NCBI GenBank assembly: GCA_003389385.1
Contig: QQVM01000004.1
Coordinates: 124,001 to 188,000, forward strand
Source of the DNA: Bacteroidota bacterium
Lineage (GTDB): Bacteria > Bacteroidota > Bacteroidia > AKYH767-A > 2013-40CM-41-45
Direction of reading: 5' to 3'
DNA: 64,000 nt
Program-made: the position numbers and the translations under genes
The notes under the pieces: generated by a model
Seen by the model: only the letters and a program-made list of their open reading frames with translations
Databases searched by the model: none
What the model was told of the DNA's origin: nothing
Shown here: piece by piece, positions 26,227 to 35,867 of the stretch
Layout of the letters: the number at the start of each line of letters is the position of its first letter
Position numbering within the stretch: position 1 is the stretch's first letter

Positions 26227-28251
26227 TTACCGGATAAGTGTCACGTTTCCTGTTTCAGTCACAGTTTTTCCGTCTTCATAATTTACTGTCAGAATATAAG
26301 TGAAGACCGCCGGATCAAGAAGTTTTCCCTTATAGGTCCCGTCCCAGCCTTCACTTTGATTGACAGTCTCAAATACTTTGTTGCCCCAACGATCATACAC
26401 CGTAAAACGCAATCCGTAAAGGTTGTTTCCTCTGACAAAAAGATAATCGTTCCTGCCGTCACGATTGGGTGTGAAAGTATTAGGAACAAAGAACCTGTTT
26501 TCCTGGATGATTCTCACAGTGACCTGCCTGGTAGTTTGGCATCCCAGCGCATCTGTAATTACTACAACATATGTCGTGGTTTTACCAGGGCTGGCTACAG
26601 GATTAGGAATATTTGTACTGTCAAGCCCCGCTGCCGGACTCCATGAATAACTTATTCCACCACCCGCAAGCAGCTGGTAGCTGCTGCCAAAATCCATGGA
26701 TGTGTCTGGACTTACAAATGCTCCTGGTACGCTTTCAACCTGTATATAAGAAAACAACTCAAGAGTGTCTGATCCGTACTGATTTGAAACTACTAATCGC
26801 ACATCATACAATCCGTCACTCGTATAGCAAATGTTCTGCGGATTCTGGTCTGTAGAAGTGGAAGGTGTTGCTCCGGGAAAAGACCATAGCCAGGATGTAG
26901 GATTTTCTGTAGACAGGTCAGTGAAACTCACACATCTGTTAGCGCAAATAACGGTGTTGCTCGATGTGAAGGCTGCTTCTGGCAGTGGGCAAACGTTCAC
27001 TTGAATATATCCGGGTATTGTCAGTGTGTCTGAACTGATATTATTGGTGGCAATCAGTGTGACATCATAAGATCCCGGAGTTTGATAACAAATGTTTTGA
27101 GGGTTAGGAGAGTTGCTGCTGGCAGGTGTTCCTCCAGGGAAAAACCATTGCCATGCTGTAGGTCCATTGGTGCTTTGGTCAAAAAAGTTTACGCAGGAAC
27201 GTTCGCAAATCACAGTACTGTCTGCACTGAAATCTGCATCCGGCGGAACGCAAGGATTTACTGTAATGTAATTCGGAATTGTCAGCGTATCTGTTCCGGC
27301 TGCATTGGATACAATAAGTTGCACTGTGTAAGTGCCGGGGGAGCTGAAACAAATGTTCGATGGATTGGGAAATGAAGAAACCGAAGGAGAACCACCAATG
27401 AATGTCCATGAGTAGCTGGTCGGACTGTTGGTGCTTGTGTCTGTGAAATCTATGCAGTCATTCACGCAAATGGAAGTGCTGCTTGCGAAAAAGCCTGCAA
27501 CAGGAGTGTTTGAGCTGCTAAGCTGGACATTGTCTACAGCGAAGGATGGATTGACTCCGACGCCTCCGTTGTCATTCTCCCATCGAAATCCAATTCTGAC
27601 ATTTGGATTGTTGTCGGCAGAGGCAGGAAGGTTGACAGCATATAATGTCCATGTTCCAAAACCTTGTCCGCAATTAGGATCAGTTCGGCCCGGGTCAGCA
27701 ATATTGATCCATGATGTGCCGTCGAAATATTCGATGAAGCAGTTATCGGCATTCAGTGGATCGCCGTTTTCAAAATACAGGAAACTAAGGACTATGCCTG
27801 TTCTTCCACTGCAGTCAATCACAGGTGATTCTGCGCGTTTATTGGTGAGCACTACATTCTGAAAACCGCCCGGATCATAAACTGCACCGCAATCACCTGT
27901 TGGGCAGATTGTGGTTGCATTCGGTGAGCCTGGCACATTTCCAATGTGCAGCGTACGGTTAGTGTAAATGCTGTTTACATCACAGCCTTCTACTGAACAA
28001 GTCCCGGCTGGAAATCCCGGTTCAGTGGCACTGATGTACCATTCGTTGGCAAATGCATCCTGAATTCCAACATCATTGACAGTCCAGATTCCATTTGCAG
28101 TGATCGTATTGTCTGCTTCATTTCCCTGGTCGCAAACAGGGGCAGTGCCGAAATCTTCAATCCAGAAGACCTGCGCTTTTACGCATGTGCTAAAGCACAG
28201 AAGAAGAAATATCGAGATAAATTTTATGGGACGTATCGTTCTGACAGGCAT
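26227..28251 (-). CDS. Secreted PKD-repeat protein with CHU_C (T9SS type B) C-terminal domain
   Basis: A protein of 674 residues. After the signal peptide (ISIFLLLCFSTCVKAQ) comes a ~220-residue jelly-roll-like domain (SPVIDCSGRTGIVLSF, FAVDNVQLSSS). Three PKD domains follow, with repeated CxNxCxxFTDxSTxxPTSWxWxFPG-like cores (about 260-345, 350-430, 435-520). The last ~90 residues carry the CHU_C type B sorting signature (FVPNTFTPNRDGRND, VYDRWGNKVFE, GWDGTYKG, YILTVNYEDG). Such proteins are exported by the T9SS and attached to the surface. Its partner is the PorP/SprF gene just downstream. Confidence 0.9.
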   Translation of the reverse strand: MPVRTIRPIKFISIFLLLCFSTCVKAQVFWIEDFGTAPVCDQGNEADNTITANGIWTVNDVGIQDAFANEWYISATEPGFPAGTCSVEGCDVNSIYTNRTLHIGNVPGSPNATTICPTGDCGAVYDPGGFQNVVLTNKRAESPVIDCSGRTGIVLSFLYFENGDPLNADNCFIEYFDGTSWINIADPGRTDPNCGQGFGTWTLYAVNLPASADNNPNVRIGFRWENDNGGVGVNPSFAVDNVQLSSSNTPVAGFFASSTSICVNDCIDFTDTSTNSPTSYSWTFIGGSPSVSSFPNPSNICFSSPGTYTVQLIVSNAAGTDTLTIPNYITVNPCVPPDADFSADSTVICERSCVNFFDQSTNGPTAWQWFFPGGTPASSNSPNPQNICYQTPGSYDVTLIATNNISSDTLTIPGYIQVNVCPLPEAAFTSSNTVICANRCVSFTDLSTENPTSWLWSFPGATPSTSTDQNPQNICYTSDGLYDVRLVVSNQYGSDTLELFSYIQVESVPGAFVSPDTSMDFGSSYQLLAGGGISYSWSPAAGLDSTNIPNPVASPGKTTTYVVVITDALGCQTTRQVTVRIIQENRFFVPNTFTPNRDGRNDYLFVRGNNLYGLRFTVYDRWGNKVFETVNQSEGWDGTYKGKLLDPAVFTYILTVNYEDGKTVTETGNVTLIR

Positions 28252-28322
28252 AACTCCTTTTGTATACTGTTGCTTGTAAGGTTTATAAGGCAGTCAATTT
28301 ACAAAATTTTGCTAAACGTCAA

Positions 28323-29279
28323 CTATTCCTTGAGGTGTTGATTTGCAAGACGATAGATGCTGAAACCGGGGCTTTTGTGCTCTTTTTCTATTGTCTTCAG
28401 CAAGCTTGGTCGACTTACATCTCTCATTCTGTTCTTTCTGATAATCCGATAGGCTTTTTCAGCAAGAAGATAAATATTCTTTTCATCGGAAACTTGATAT
28501 TGATTCTCCCTGATGATTTCCAATAATTCCCTGATTCCTTTTTTTTCCGAAGCTATAGTGCTTATCACCGGAACTTCCATTTTTGTGCCCCTGAAATCAT
28601 GCAACATTCTTTTTAAATTATTCACTAAAGCCTCAGCTCCCTCACGGTCTGCTTTGTTTACTACGAATATATCCGCGATTTCCATGATGCCGGATTTAAG
28701 GGCCTGTATCTCATCTCCGGATTCAGGCACAACAACAACAACCGTGATGTCTGCCAGGCCGGCGATTTCGACTTCTGATTGCCCGACACCGACTGTTTCC
28801 ACGATCACAAAATCAAAATCCGCTGAGCAAATCACATCGCTCACTTCAATAATTTTTTCTGAAAGTCCCCCAAGTGAACCGCGGCTTGCCAGTGAACGGA
28901 TAAAAATATTCGGATCAGTAAAATGTTCCGACATGCGAAGCCTGTCTCCCAGAAGTGAACCAAAATTAAATGGTGAGGTCGGATCAACTGCTATAACTGC
29001 CACTTTATTCCCCGTGTCTGTAAGTTCATTCAGCATGGCATTAATCAGAGTGCTTTTCCCGGCGCCCGGCGGACCAGTGATTCCAATTAAGGGTGGCCTT
29101 ACATCATTCGACAATGTGAGCAGGAGCTCTTCTGCGCCCGGTAATTCATTTTCTACAAGCGTAATAGCTCTTGAAAGTGCTTTCCGGTCACCTTCTTTTA
29201 TCTTTTGTAATATGTCCTTTACCTGGTCCAAATTCTGTAAGGCTTTAATGAAAGCAAAGAAACAAGAAAGGGATCTCAA
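28323..29279 (-). CDS. meaB: Methylmalonyl-CoA mutase-associated GTPase MeaB
   Basis: A G3E-type P-loop GTPase that loads and protects adenosylcobalamin in methylmalonyl-CoA mutase. Walker A is GITGPPGAGKSTL, with SPFNFGSLLGDRLRM, FIRSLASRGSLGGLSE and VIVETVGVGQSEVE as in MeaB/ArgK, then VNKADREG for guanine specificity. No ATG lies near the N-terminus; the start is a TTG, either 29279 (318 residues) or 29231 (302 residues). No mutase subunit is in the window. It implies a B12-dependent mutase elsewhere. Confidence 0.9.
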   Translation of the reverse strand: MRSLSCFFAFIKALQNLDQVKDILQKIKEGDRKALSRAITLVENELPGAEELLLTLSNDVRPPLIGITGPPGAGKSTLINAMLNELTDTGNKVAVIAVDPTSPFNFGSLLGDRLRMSEHFTDPNIFIRSLASRGSLGGLSEKIIEVSDVICSADFDFVIVETVGVGQSEVEIAGLADITVVVVVPESGDEIQALKSGIMEIADIFVVNKADREGAEALVNNLKRMLHDFRGTKMEVPVISTIASEKKGIRELLEIIRENQYQVSDEKNIYLLAEKAYRIIRKNRMRDVSRPSLLKTIEKEHKSPGFSIYRLANQHLKE

Positions 29280-29300
29280 GTCAAAACCTTAGAAATAATA

Positions 29301-30071
29301 ATGTTAAATTGCGGCATGATCAGACTCTCCGCTGCTATCATTGCCTTCAATGAAGAGAAAAATATCGGTCGATGCATTGAGTCTCTCCTGCCTGTTGCTG
29401 ATGAAATTCTCGTCCTTGACTCATTTTCTAATGATAAGACAGAAGAAATATGCAAGTCATATGGAGTGAGATTTGAAAGAATGGCTTTCAAAGGCCACGT
29501 AGAACAAAAGAATCATGCCATCTCTCTGGCCACTCATGATCATATCATTTCTCTTGATGCGGACGAAGCACTTTCTGATGAACTTGCGGTGAGTATCAAG
29601 CAGATTAAAGCCAACTGGCAAAGCGATGCATATCAAATGAACAGGCTTACCAGTTATTGCGGTAAATGGATAAGGCACGGAGGCTGGTATCCTGACAGAA
29701 AAATCCGAATTTTTAGACGCGGAACCGGACAATGGGGTGGCGAAAATCCGCATGACCGTTTCATGCCTGATAATCCTTCTGCCGCGATGTTTATCAAGGG
29801 AGACATACTGCATTATTCATATTATACCATAGAGGGCCATCTTGAACAGGTCAACAAATTCACTACCATTGCAGCACAAAGCGCTTTCAAAGCAGGCAGA
29901 AGAAGCTCATGGCTGAATATCCTCTTCAATCCCAAGATCAAATTCCTGAAAGATTATTTTTTCCGTTTTGGTTTCATGGATGGTTATTACGGACTTGTGA
30001 TCGCGGCAATTTCAGCACACGCTACTTTTATCAAATATATAAAGCTGAAAGAGCTGCAGAAAAATAATTGA
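29301..30071 (+). CDS. Glycosyltransferase family 2 (WaaE/KdtX-like)
   Basis: A GT-A glycosyltransferase of 256 residues. It opens with LSAAIIAFNEEKNIGRCI, then VLDSFSNDKTEEIC (nucleotide-sugar/metal region) and IISLDADEALSDEL. The later RKIRIFRRGTGQWGGENPHDRF is typical of the LPS-core beta-glucosyltransferase branch (WaaE/KdtX). A C-terminal amphipathic part (LNILFNPKIKFLKDYFFRFGFMDG) probably associates with the membrane. Start may be ATG 29301 or 29316. It is followed one base later by a GT9 gene; together they suggest LPS core or related glycan assembly. Confidence 0.85.
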   Translation: MLNCGMIRLSAAIIAFNEEKNIGRCIESLLPVADEILVLDSFSNDKTEEICKSYGVRFERMAFKGHVEQKNHAISLATHDHIISLDADEALSDELAVSIKQIKANWQSDAYQMNRLTSYCGKWIRHGGWYPDRKIRIFRRGTGQWGGENPHDRFMPDNPSAAMFIKGDILHYSYYTIEGHLEQVNKFTTIAAQSAFKAGRRSSWLNILFNPKIKFLKDYFFRFGFMDGYYGLVIAAISAHATFIKYIKLKELQKNN

Positions 30072-30072
30072 A

Positions 30073-31098
30073 GTGAATATCCAGGCCGAAAAGATTAAAA
30101 AGATTCTCATCAGCAGAACTGACGCAATCGGTGATGTCGTTCTTACTTTGCCTCTTGCAGGTTACCTGAAGGAAAAATTCCCGCACGCTTCTTTGGCATT
30201 CCTCGGTAAAACATATACATATCCAGTTATAAGCAAATGCTCGCATGTGGATGAATTTTATAATTATGATACCTTCTCCGGATTCGATGCTGATGGAAGA
30301 ATTCAGTTTTTGAAAGACATCAACCCGGATTTGATCCTGCATGTATTTCCTCGGGAAGATGTGGCTTCGGCCGCCCGATCGGCAGGGATAAAGTATCGCA
30401 TCGGAACTTCTCACAGGTTGTTTCACTGGTGGACTTGTAACCAGCTGGTTTCTTTCAGCCGGAAGAATTCAGCGCTGCATGAGGCTCAGCTGAATTTTCA
30501 GCTACTGAAAAATTTCGGACTGGAAGAGATACCAACTTTGGATAAGATTGCAGGGCTATACGGATTAGCTGTAAAGGATCTTCCTCCGGAACACTATTTG
30601 ACCTGGATTAACTCGGCTAAGTCCACCTTCATTATTCATCCCGGTTCTAACGCGAGCGCAAGGGAATGGAGCCTGGCTCATTACAGAGATCTCATGAGAT
30701 ATCTGCCTTCTGCTAAGTTTCAATTTGCAATAACCGGTACTGAAAGTGAGCAAGATCAGCTTCAGGATTTTCTTTCCATGTTGCCTGCTAATGCAATCAA
30801 TCTTGTCGGTAAACTTTCATTGGATGAATTGTTGGCTTTTATTGCTCGCGTGGACGGAATTGTTTCTGCCAGCACGGGCCCTTTGCATATTGCAGCAGCT
30901 CTGGGAAAGCATGCCATAGGTATTTATCCGCCAATTCGTCCAATGCACCCGGGACGTTGGGCTCCCGCAGGAGTTCACTCGAAGTATTTTTGTGTAGAAC
31001 GTGCATGCAATGACTGCCGGAACAATCCTAAAAAATGCCACTGCATGAATGAAATCAGTTCAGCTTCTGTGGCTGATTACATGTTGGCGCTAGTCTGA
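30073..31098 (+). CDS. Glycosyltransferase family 9 (heptosyltransferase-like)
   Basis: A protein of 341 residues with a GTG start one base after the GT2 stop. The N-terminus KKILISRTDAIGDVVLTLPLAGYLKEKFP is the ADP-heptose:LPS heptosyltransferase pattern, and the C-terminal half has FIIHPGSNASAREWSLAHY and GIVSASTGPLHIAAALGK, the nucleotide-sugar site. A Cys-rich tail (CNDCRNNPKKCHC) is common in the family. The acceptor sugar cannot be read from sequence. The 3' end overlaps the convergent O-antigen ligase-like gene by 9 bases. Confidence 0.88.
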   Translation: MNIQAEKIKKILISRTDAIGDVVLTLPLAGYLKEKFPHASLAFLGKTYTYPVISKCSHVDEFYNYDTFSGFDADGRIQFLKDINPDLILHVFPREDVASAARSAGIKYRIGTSHRLFHWWTCNQLVSFSRKNSALHEAQLNFQLLKNFGLEEIPTLDKIAGLYGLAVKDLPPEHYLTWINSAKSTFIIHPGSNASAREWSLAHYRDLMRYLPSAKFQFAITGTESEQDQLQDFLSMLPANAINLVGKLSLDELLAFIARVDGIVSASTGPLHIAAALGKHAIGIYPPIRPMHPGRWAPAGVHSKYFCVERACNDCRNNPKKCHCMNEISSASVADYMLALV

Positions 31099-32697
31099 GT
31101 CTTGCTTTTCTGATCGGCCTTCAACACGATTTTCCGGCTTGCCAAATAGAAACAATGAAATGAAGTATGCAAAGAATGTAGCTCCTGGTTGTGTTTCCAG
31201 AGTATCTTCTGTAATCATGGAAAGCATGGCAATGCACCATGCGCTGAGAAACATCAGGTCCTGGTATTTTTGCCGGTAAACCAGGCTGTATATCAGTGTG
31301 AAAAGGAAATATGCCAGCCCGGTAATCCCGAATGCTACAGTGATCGCTATATACTGATTGTGAGCTTTCAATCTGTATTTCGGACTGAGCTTGCTGTTCA
31401 TTTCATCATACTGTTTTGCATAAGCTGCTTTCATATCGCCTGTGCCTGTTCCGATGAGCGGATTTTTACTGATTATTCCGGCCGCTGCTTTCCAGAATTC
31501 TATTCGTTGTGTTACTGAATGTCCGCTTGGATTTTTTCCTTCAGAATAATTTATCAGTTCCCAAATGACTTGCTCATAACGCATTCGGATACTGCTTACA
31601 TTCTGGTATTTGTGATTGGCAATGCCTCTCTCAATAGAATGCACTTCACGCTCGCTCAATCCCATTACAGCATCTGCATTCTTTTTTAAGCCTTTGGATG
31701 CCAGAAACCTCACAAGTGTATACCGGATTTTATTTCCCCTCTGATCAAGTGAGTCAAGCGGTATCCTGCTTCTGACACTCCAGGTTTCTACAAGTTCGGT
31801 GTCACATACATATACCCATACCGGAAATCCGTTTTCATAGAGAGGATTTTCAAGATTGAAATAGTATGCATTTCCTTTGGAAGTTAGTTCGGTGGTGTCG
31901 ATTTCGTAAATTGGTTTGTTTTTCCCTTTTTCAAGATCAGTTGAAATGCGGTAAACTCCCAACGAAAGAGCGACAAGTGCGATTAAATTAAATCCGGTGA
32001 GCAGAAAAAATCTTTTCGATTTATAAAAATGAAAGTTCAGCAATAAAAAGCCTGTCAGCGATAGGATTACTATGCCCGTGAGCGATTCCATGATGATTAG
32101 AAATATGAATAGCCAGACGACAAGTAGCGCCTTGAGAAAATTCATTAAAGTATTCGCTTTCTCACGTTTGCTTAAAATATCAAATGTCAGAAGCAGAATG
32201 CAAAGGCATGTGAACAAAGCAAAACGAATGTGAGAAATATTGAAAATGAATATGTCTCTGATAGTATTGATTTCTCTTTCAATTAAGCCGGTGAGTACTG
32301 CCATGCTTACCATGCTTCCTGAAAAAACTGAAAATATGAAAACACCGCAAACAATTCGAAACTGTTTAAGACTAAGTGGTTCTGAGCCTCCCAGTACGAA
32401 GGGAAGGATAAGTAGCGGTAGTTTAATGCGAAGATCCTTGAACCCTTCCTGTAGATTTTCTGTCCAAGCCAGGCCTATGACGTGCATTATCCAAATCCCG
32501 ATGATTAAAAGTGCGATTCTGTTTGACAGAAGCCGCTTGAATTTTTCGCGTAGCTTTCCCTCCAAAAAAAATGATCCGGCAATGAAAAACTGTGATAGAC
32601 TGGTAAGAAACAATGAAACAGGCATTCCGGCAGCCAGCATTATAAGCCCGGTAAACAACAGGTAATTGCTTGATCGAAACCTGTCGATTATGTTCAT
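31090..32697 (-). CDS. O-antigen ligase family protein (Wzy_C)
   Basis: An inner-membrane protein of 535 residues with about 10-12 hydrophobic helices. The Wzy_C/WaaL region is near residues 400-430: HSVTQRIEFWKAAAGIISKNPLIGTGTGD, followed by KAHNQYIAITVAFG. These match the O-antigen ligase/polymerase loop. A soluble segment between ~260 and 390 (VYVCDTELVETWSV) is longer than in classical WaaL. It would join or polymerise glycan on a lipid carrier. It sits at the end of the GT2-GT9 pair but on the opposite strand. Confidence 0.82.
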   Translation of the reverse strand: MNIIDRFRSSNYLLFTGLIMLAAGMPVSLFLTSLSQFFIAGSFFLEGKLREKFKRLLSNRIALLIIGIWIMHVIGLAWTENLQEGFKDLRIKLPLLILPFVLGGSEPLSLKQFRIVCGVFIFSVFSGSMVSMAVLTGLIEREINTIRDIFIFNISHIRFALFTCLCILLLTFDILSKREKANTLMNFLKALLVVWLFIFLIIMESLTGIVILSLTGFLLLNFHFYKSKRFFLLTGFNLIALVALSLGVYRISTDLEKGKNKPIYEIDTTELTSKGNAYYFNLENPLYENGFPVWVYVCDTELVETWSVRSRIPLDSLDQRGNKIRYTLVRFLASKGLKKNADAVMGLSEREVHSIERGIANHKYQNVSSIRMRYEQVIWELINYSEGKNPSGHSVTQRIEFWKAAAGIISKNPLIGTGTGDMKAAYAKQYDEMNSKLSPKYRLKAHNQYIAITVAFGITGLAYFLFTLIYSLVYRQKYQDLMFLSAWCIAMLSMITEDTLETQPGATFFAYFISLFLFGKPENRVEGRSEKQDSD

Positions 32698-32743
32698 ATT
32701 CCTCAGTGCTGCTACAATGAAGGTGTTAAATCAATTGCTTTGC

Positions 32744-34423
32744 TTAATGCTTGGCTCTCTCTTCATTCGCATTCAATGTTCCTTTTAATAAACCAGAATA
32801 ATATGCGGAATCTTCCAGAATTTCAATGCACTTCTTAATTTCAGGGTCATTGCTGAGTGATTTTTGAATTCGACCCTTTTGGAAGTAGTACCTGTTGACA
32901 ATTTCCTCTTCAAGGGCTGCGCTTATCTCCTGCTTGTTATTCCTCACATCGTCCTGCTTATTATGCATCAGCTTTGCTCTTAAAGCCTCAAACTCCGGTG
33001 CAATGCGCTCATAGTATTTTTCGTTATTGGTTTGCTTTTTTAATTCTTCCAATGCCGCTTCGCTTGTGGTTGTATAGTCATACTCCTTGTCGGAAATAAA
33101 AGCTTCAAACCATGTGTAGTCGGATTCTGATAGCCTGAACTTTCCCGCTTGAGCAATGCTGGTGTTTTTAGCTTTATACTTATTGGCAAAATCAAAAACT
33201 AGATTTTTTTCAATCAGGCTGCTTGTAATCTTACTGTATTTCAGACTTTCAGTTGTTACGTCAGGCTGAATTCCCCCGCCGTCAAAAACTTTTCTGCCAT
33301 TTCTGGTTTTAAATTCCGACATCATCGAATCGGGAATAATGCTAGCGCTGCCATCCTCGTTTCGTTTGCTGAAATTCCTCGACTGTATGCATCTTCCACT
33401 GGGGATATAGTATTTCGATGTGGTGATTTTCAGTTGAGAATTGTAAGAAAGAGATCTGGTGGTTTGAACCAAACCTTTGCCGAATGTTTTCTGCCCGGCA
33501 ATCACCGCACGGTCCAGATCCTGAAGTGAGCCTGATACAATTTCGGATGCTGAAGCAGAGGCACTGTTCACAAGTACTACAAGCGGAAGGGATGTTTCGA
33601 CTGGTGTATTTATCGTTCTGTATGTTCTGTCAAATTCCCTGAACTTACCTTTGGTGCTCACCACTTCTTGCCCTTTGTCGATAAATACATTGGTAACACT
33701 GACAGCCTCATGCAACAATCCTCCCGGATTTCCTCTTAAATCAAGTATCACGCCTTTCAACGTATTCTCTTCTTTCAGCTTCTTCATGGCTTCAGCCACT
33801 TCTTTGCCTGCCTGCTCGGTGAAATTACTCAGGCGGATGTATCCAATGCCCTCAGTGACTATTCCGTAATAAGGCACACTCCCGACTTTAATTTCATCGC
33901 GGGTGATCTGGAACTCCAGCGTGCCTTTGGTTTCTGGTCGTTCAATCAGAAGTTTCACTGATGTCTTAGGAGATCCTTTCAGCATGCGGCTTATCTCAGA
34001 TGTTGTTTTTCCTTTGACGGATTTGCCATCAATTTCCCTGATAAGATCTCCAGCCATGAGTCCGGATTTCTGTGCTGGAAATCCTTCATAAGGATCGCTG
34101 ATAATTACATTGTCTCCTCTTTGCCTGATCAAGGCCCCGATTCCTCCGTATTGTCCTGAGGTCATGCTTCTGTAATCTTCAATATCGGATTCTGGTATGT
34201 AACTGGTGTATGGATCCAGCGATTCAAGCATGGCATCAATTCCGGTTTTCATCAACTTTGCCGGCTCCACACTGTCCACATAATGAATGTTCACTTCCCT
34301 GAACAGGGAAGAAAAAATATCCAGGTTCTTGGAAATTTCAAAATAGCGATCAGCGAATGAATAGCTAATCAGAGCCCCTGCAGCAATCACCGCCCCTATA
34401 ACCCATATTTTTAATCTTTTCAT
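32744..34423 (-). CDS. S41 family C-terminal processing peptidase with PDZ domain
   Basis: A protease of 559 residues, membrane anchored or secreted through an N-terminal hydrophobic segment (residues 5-24). The PDZ domain (~88-175) holds GQYGGIGALI and GDLIREIDGKSV. The catalytic dyad is Ser 291 in NSASASASE and Lys 316 in FGKGLVQ. It has a C-terminal helical region of ~150 residues (LEEEIVNRYYFQKGRIQKSL). It is 25 bases downstream of yidD. A paralogue of 12761-14383. Confidence 0.88.
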   Translation of the reverse strand: MKRLKIWVIGAVIAAGALISYSFADRYFEISKNLDIFSSLFREVNIHYVDSVEPAKLMKTGIDAMLESLDPYTSYIPESDIEDYRSMTSGQYGGIGALIRQRGDNVIISDPYEGFPAQKSGLMAGDLIREIDGKSVKGKTTSEISRMLKGSPKTSVKLLIERPETKGTLEFQITRDEIKVGSVPYYGIVTEGIGYIRLSNFTEQAGKEVAEAMKKLKEENTLKGVILDLRGNPGGLLHEAVSVTNVFIDKGQEVVSTKGKFREFDRTYRTINTPVETSLPLVVLVNSASASASEIVSGSLQDLDRAVIAGQKTFGKGLVQTTRSLSYNSQLKITTSKYYIPSGRCIQSRNFSKRNEDGSASIIPDSMMSEFKTRNGRKVFDGGGIQPDVTTESLKYSKITSSLIEKNLVFDFANKYKAKNTSIAQAGKFRLSESDYTWFEAFISDKEYDYTTTSEAALEELKKQTNNEKYYERIAPEFEALRAKLMHNKQDDVRNNKQEISAALEEEIVNRYYFQKGRIQKSLSNDPEIKKCIEILEDSAYYSGLLKGTLNANEERAKH

Positions 34424-34448
34424 CTTTCTTATAATTCTATTTTATTTG

Positions 34449-34679
34449 TCAGGGAACCGGATCATATCCGTGCCCCCCCCAGGGATGGCACCGCGACAGC
34501 CTTTTCAGAGTCAGCCATCCTCCCTTCAAAGGCCCGTACTTTTTAATTGCTTCAATGCCGTATTGAGAACAAGTCGGATGAAATCTGCAGGAAGATCTGA
34601 ACAAGGGTGAAATCGCGCCCTGATAAAAACGAATCAATGCGATGAATATTGCACTAAATATTTTTCGAAAGATGGACAA
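34449..34679 (-). CDS. yidD: Membrane protein insertion efficiency factor YidD
   Basis: A small protein of 76 residues. It carries the complete YidD signature: [12 protein letters not shown], then [15 protein letters not shown] and [18 protein letters not shown]. It associates with the inner membrane near the YidC insertase. It overlaps rnpA by 26 bases, an arrangement conserved widely in bacteria. Confidence 0.95.
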   Translation of the reverse strand: MSIFRKIFSAIFIALIRFYQGAISPLFRSSCRFHPTCSQYGIEAIKKYGPLKGGWLTLKRLSRCHPWGGHGYDPVP

Positions 34680-35064
34680 CGAATTTTTTAACCGTTTGAA
34701 TCAGTATTTCCTCCAGATTCCGGTATTCCGGAACAGTATTGCCATTGTATACAAAAAGTATGGCACTTTGTTTCTCCAGATTGTCATGCAAATTGCACAA
34801 TTCTGACTTATTTTTCCTGTATGCCTCGCGCATCATCCGCTTGATCCGGTTTCGGTCGGTGGCCAGTCGCATTCTTTTCTTCGGGACTGCAAAAGCCGTC
34901 TGCACGGGAACACTCTCTGGCAATTCCGTGTGCATCCAAATAAGTTTGAAACCAGGTGCATTGATGGTTTTACCATCCAGCATCAGCTGTTCAATGATCT
35001 TCCTGCTCTTTAAACGTTCTGTTCTTGGAAAAGTCTGCCGCGTCTTATTTTCTGAAGCTGGCAT
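34654..35064 (-). CDS. rnpA: Ribonuclease P protein component
   Basis: A basic protein of 136 residues, the protein subunit of RNase P (tRNA 5' maturation). The RNA-binding RNR motif is visible as [22 protein letters not shown], with the [16 protein letters not shown] opening typical of RnpA. It lies 8 bases after hemD and overlaps yidD. The canonical upstream rpmH is not present; in Bacteroidota, hemD-rnpA-yidD is a usual alternative neighbourhood. Confidence 0.94.
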   Translation of the reverse strand: MPASENKTRQTFPRTERLKSRKIIEQLMLDGKTINAPGFKLIWMHTELPESVPVQTAFAVPKKRMRLATDRNRIKRMMREAYRKNKSELCNLHDNLEKQSAILFVYNGNTVPEYRNLEEILIQTVKKFVVHLSKNI

Positions 35065-35072
35065 TGTCCGTT

Positions 35073-35822
35073 TTATTTATTGGCTTTCTTGATGTACTGT
35101 TCAAGAGCCATGGTCATGGATGGTGCCGCTGGAACCGGAGCCTGAATGTCGAGCTTTAATCCGGCATCCAATACAGCTTGAGCAGTAGTGGGACCAAAAG
35201 CCGCAATACGGGTATTGTTCTGCTTGAATTTCGGGAAATTCTTGAAAAGAGAAGTGATGCCGGAAGGACTGAAAAATACCAGTACATCATAATTTACATT
35301 AGCCAGGTCAGATAAATCACTTGCCACAGTTTTATATATCACTGCCTTGGTATAGTCGATACCGTTTGCTTCCAGAGTCTCGAATATTTCCTGTTTGTGA
35401 ATGTCTGTGCAAGGCACAAGAAACTTTTCTTTCCTGTGTTTCTTGATCAGGTCCATAAGGTCGCTAATAGTCTGCTTGCCGAAGAATATCTTACGCTTGC
35501 GATATACAACAAACTTTTGCAGGTAATAAGCCGTTGATTCTGAAACACAAAAATACTTCATGCTTTCAGGAACAGTCACACGCATTTCCGAACAAATCCT
35601 GAAGAAATTGTCTGCCGCATTACGACTGGTAAGTATTACAGCAGTAAAATCCTGAATGTTTACCTTGTCTTTCCTGAAATCTAAAGCAGAAATTGGCTCT
35701 ACATGAATAAAGGGCCTGAAATCGATTTTTACATTGAATTTCTTTGCTAAATCGTAATAAGGTGACTTATCGGTTTCAGGCTTTGGCTGCGTAACCAGAA
35801 TGCTTTTTACTTTCAAACTCAT
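35073..35822 (-). CDS. hemD: Uroporphyrinogen-III synthase
   Basis: Cyclises hydroxymethylbilane to uroporphyrinogen III in heme/tetrapyrrole synthesis. A protein of 249 residues from the ATG at 35822; a TTG at 35849 is less likely. HemD proteins are poorly conserved, but the family markers are present: KSILVTQPKPET at the start, AVILTSRNAADNFFRI, and the C-terminal VLVFFSPSGITSLFKNF followed by RIAAFGPTTAQAVLDAGL. Cytoplasmic. First gene of the rnpA-yidD-S41 run. Confidence 0.85.
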   Translation of the reverse strand: MSLKVKSILVTQPKPETDKSPYYDLAKKFNVKIDFRPFIHVEPISALDFRKDKVNIQDFTAVILTSRNAADNFFRICSEMRVTVPESMKYFCVSESTAYYLQKFVVYRKRKIFFGKQTISDLMDLIKKHRKEKFLVPCTDIHKQEIFETLEANGIDYTKAVIYKTVASDLSDLANVNYDVLVFFSPSGITSLFKNFPKFKQNNTRIAAFGPTTAQAVLDAGLKLDIQAPVPAAPSMTMALEQYIKKANK

Positions 35823-35867
35823 AAGAGGGATGAGGGGTTCTGGGATCAAAAGGTAAACTTACAGCCT

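Noticed and set aside
28513-29292. A 259-residue plus-strand frame opposite meaB
   Set aside because: Antisense of a well-supported GTPase gene; Ser/Thr-rich composition typical of shadow frames.
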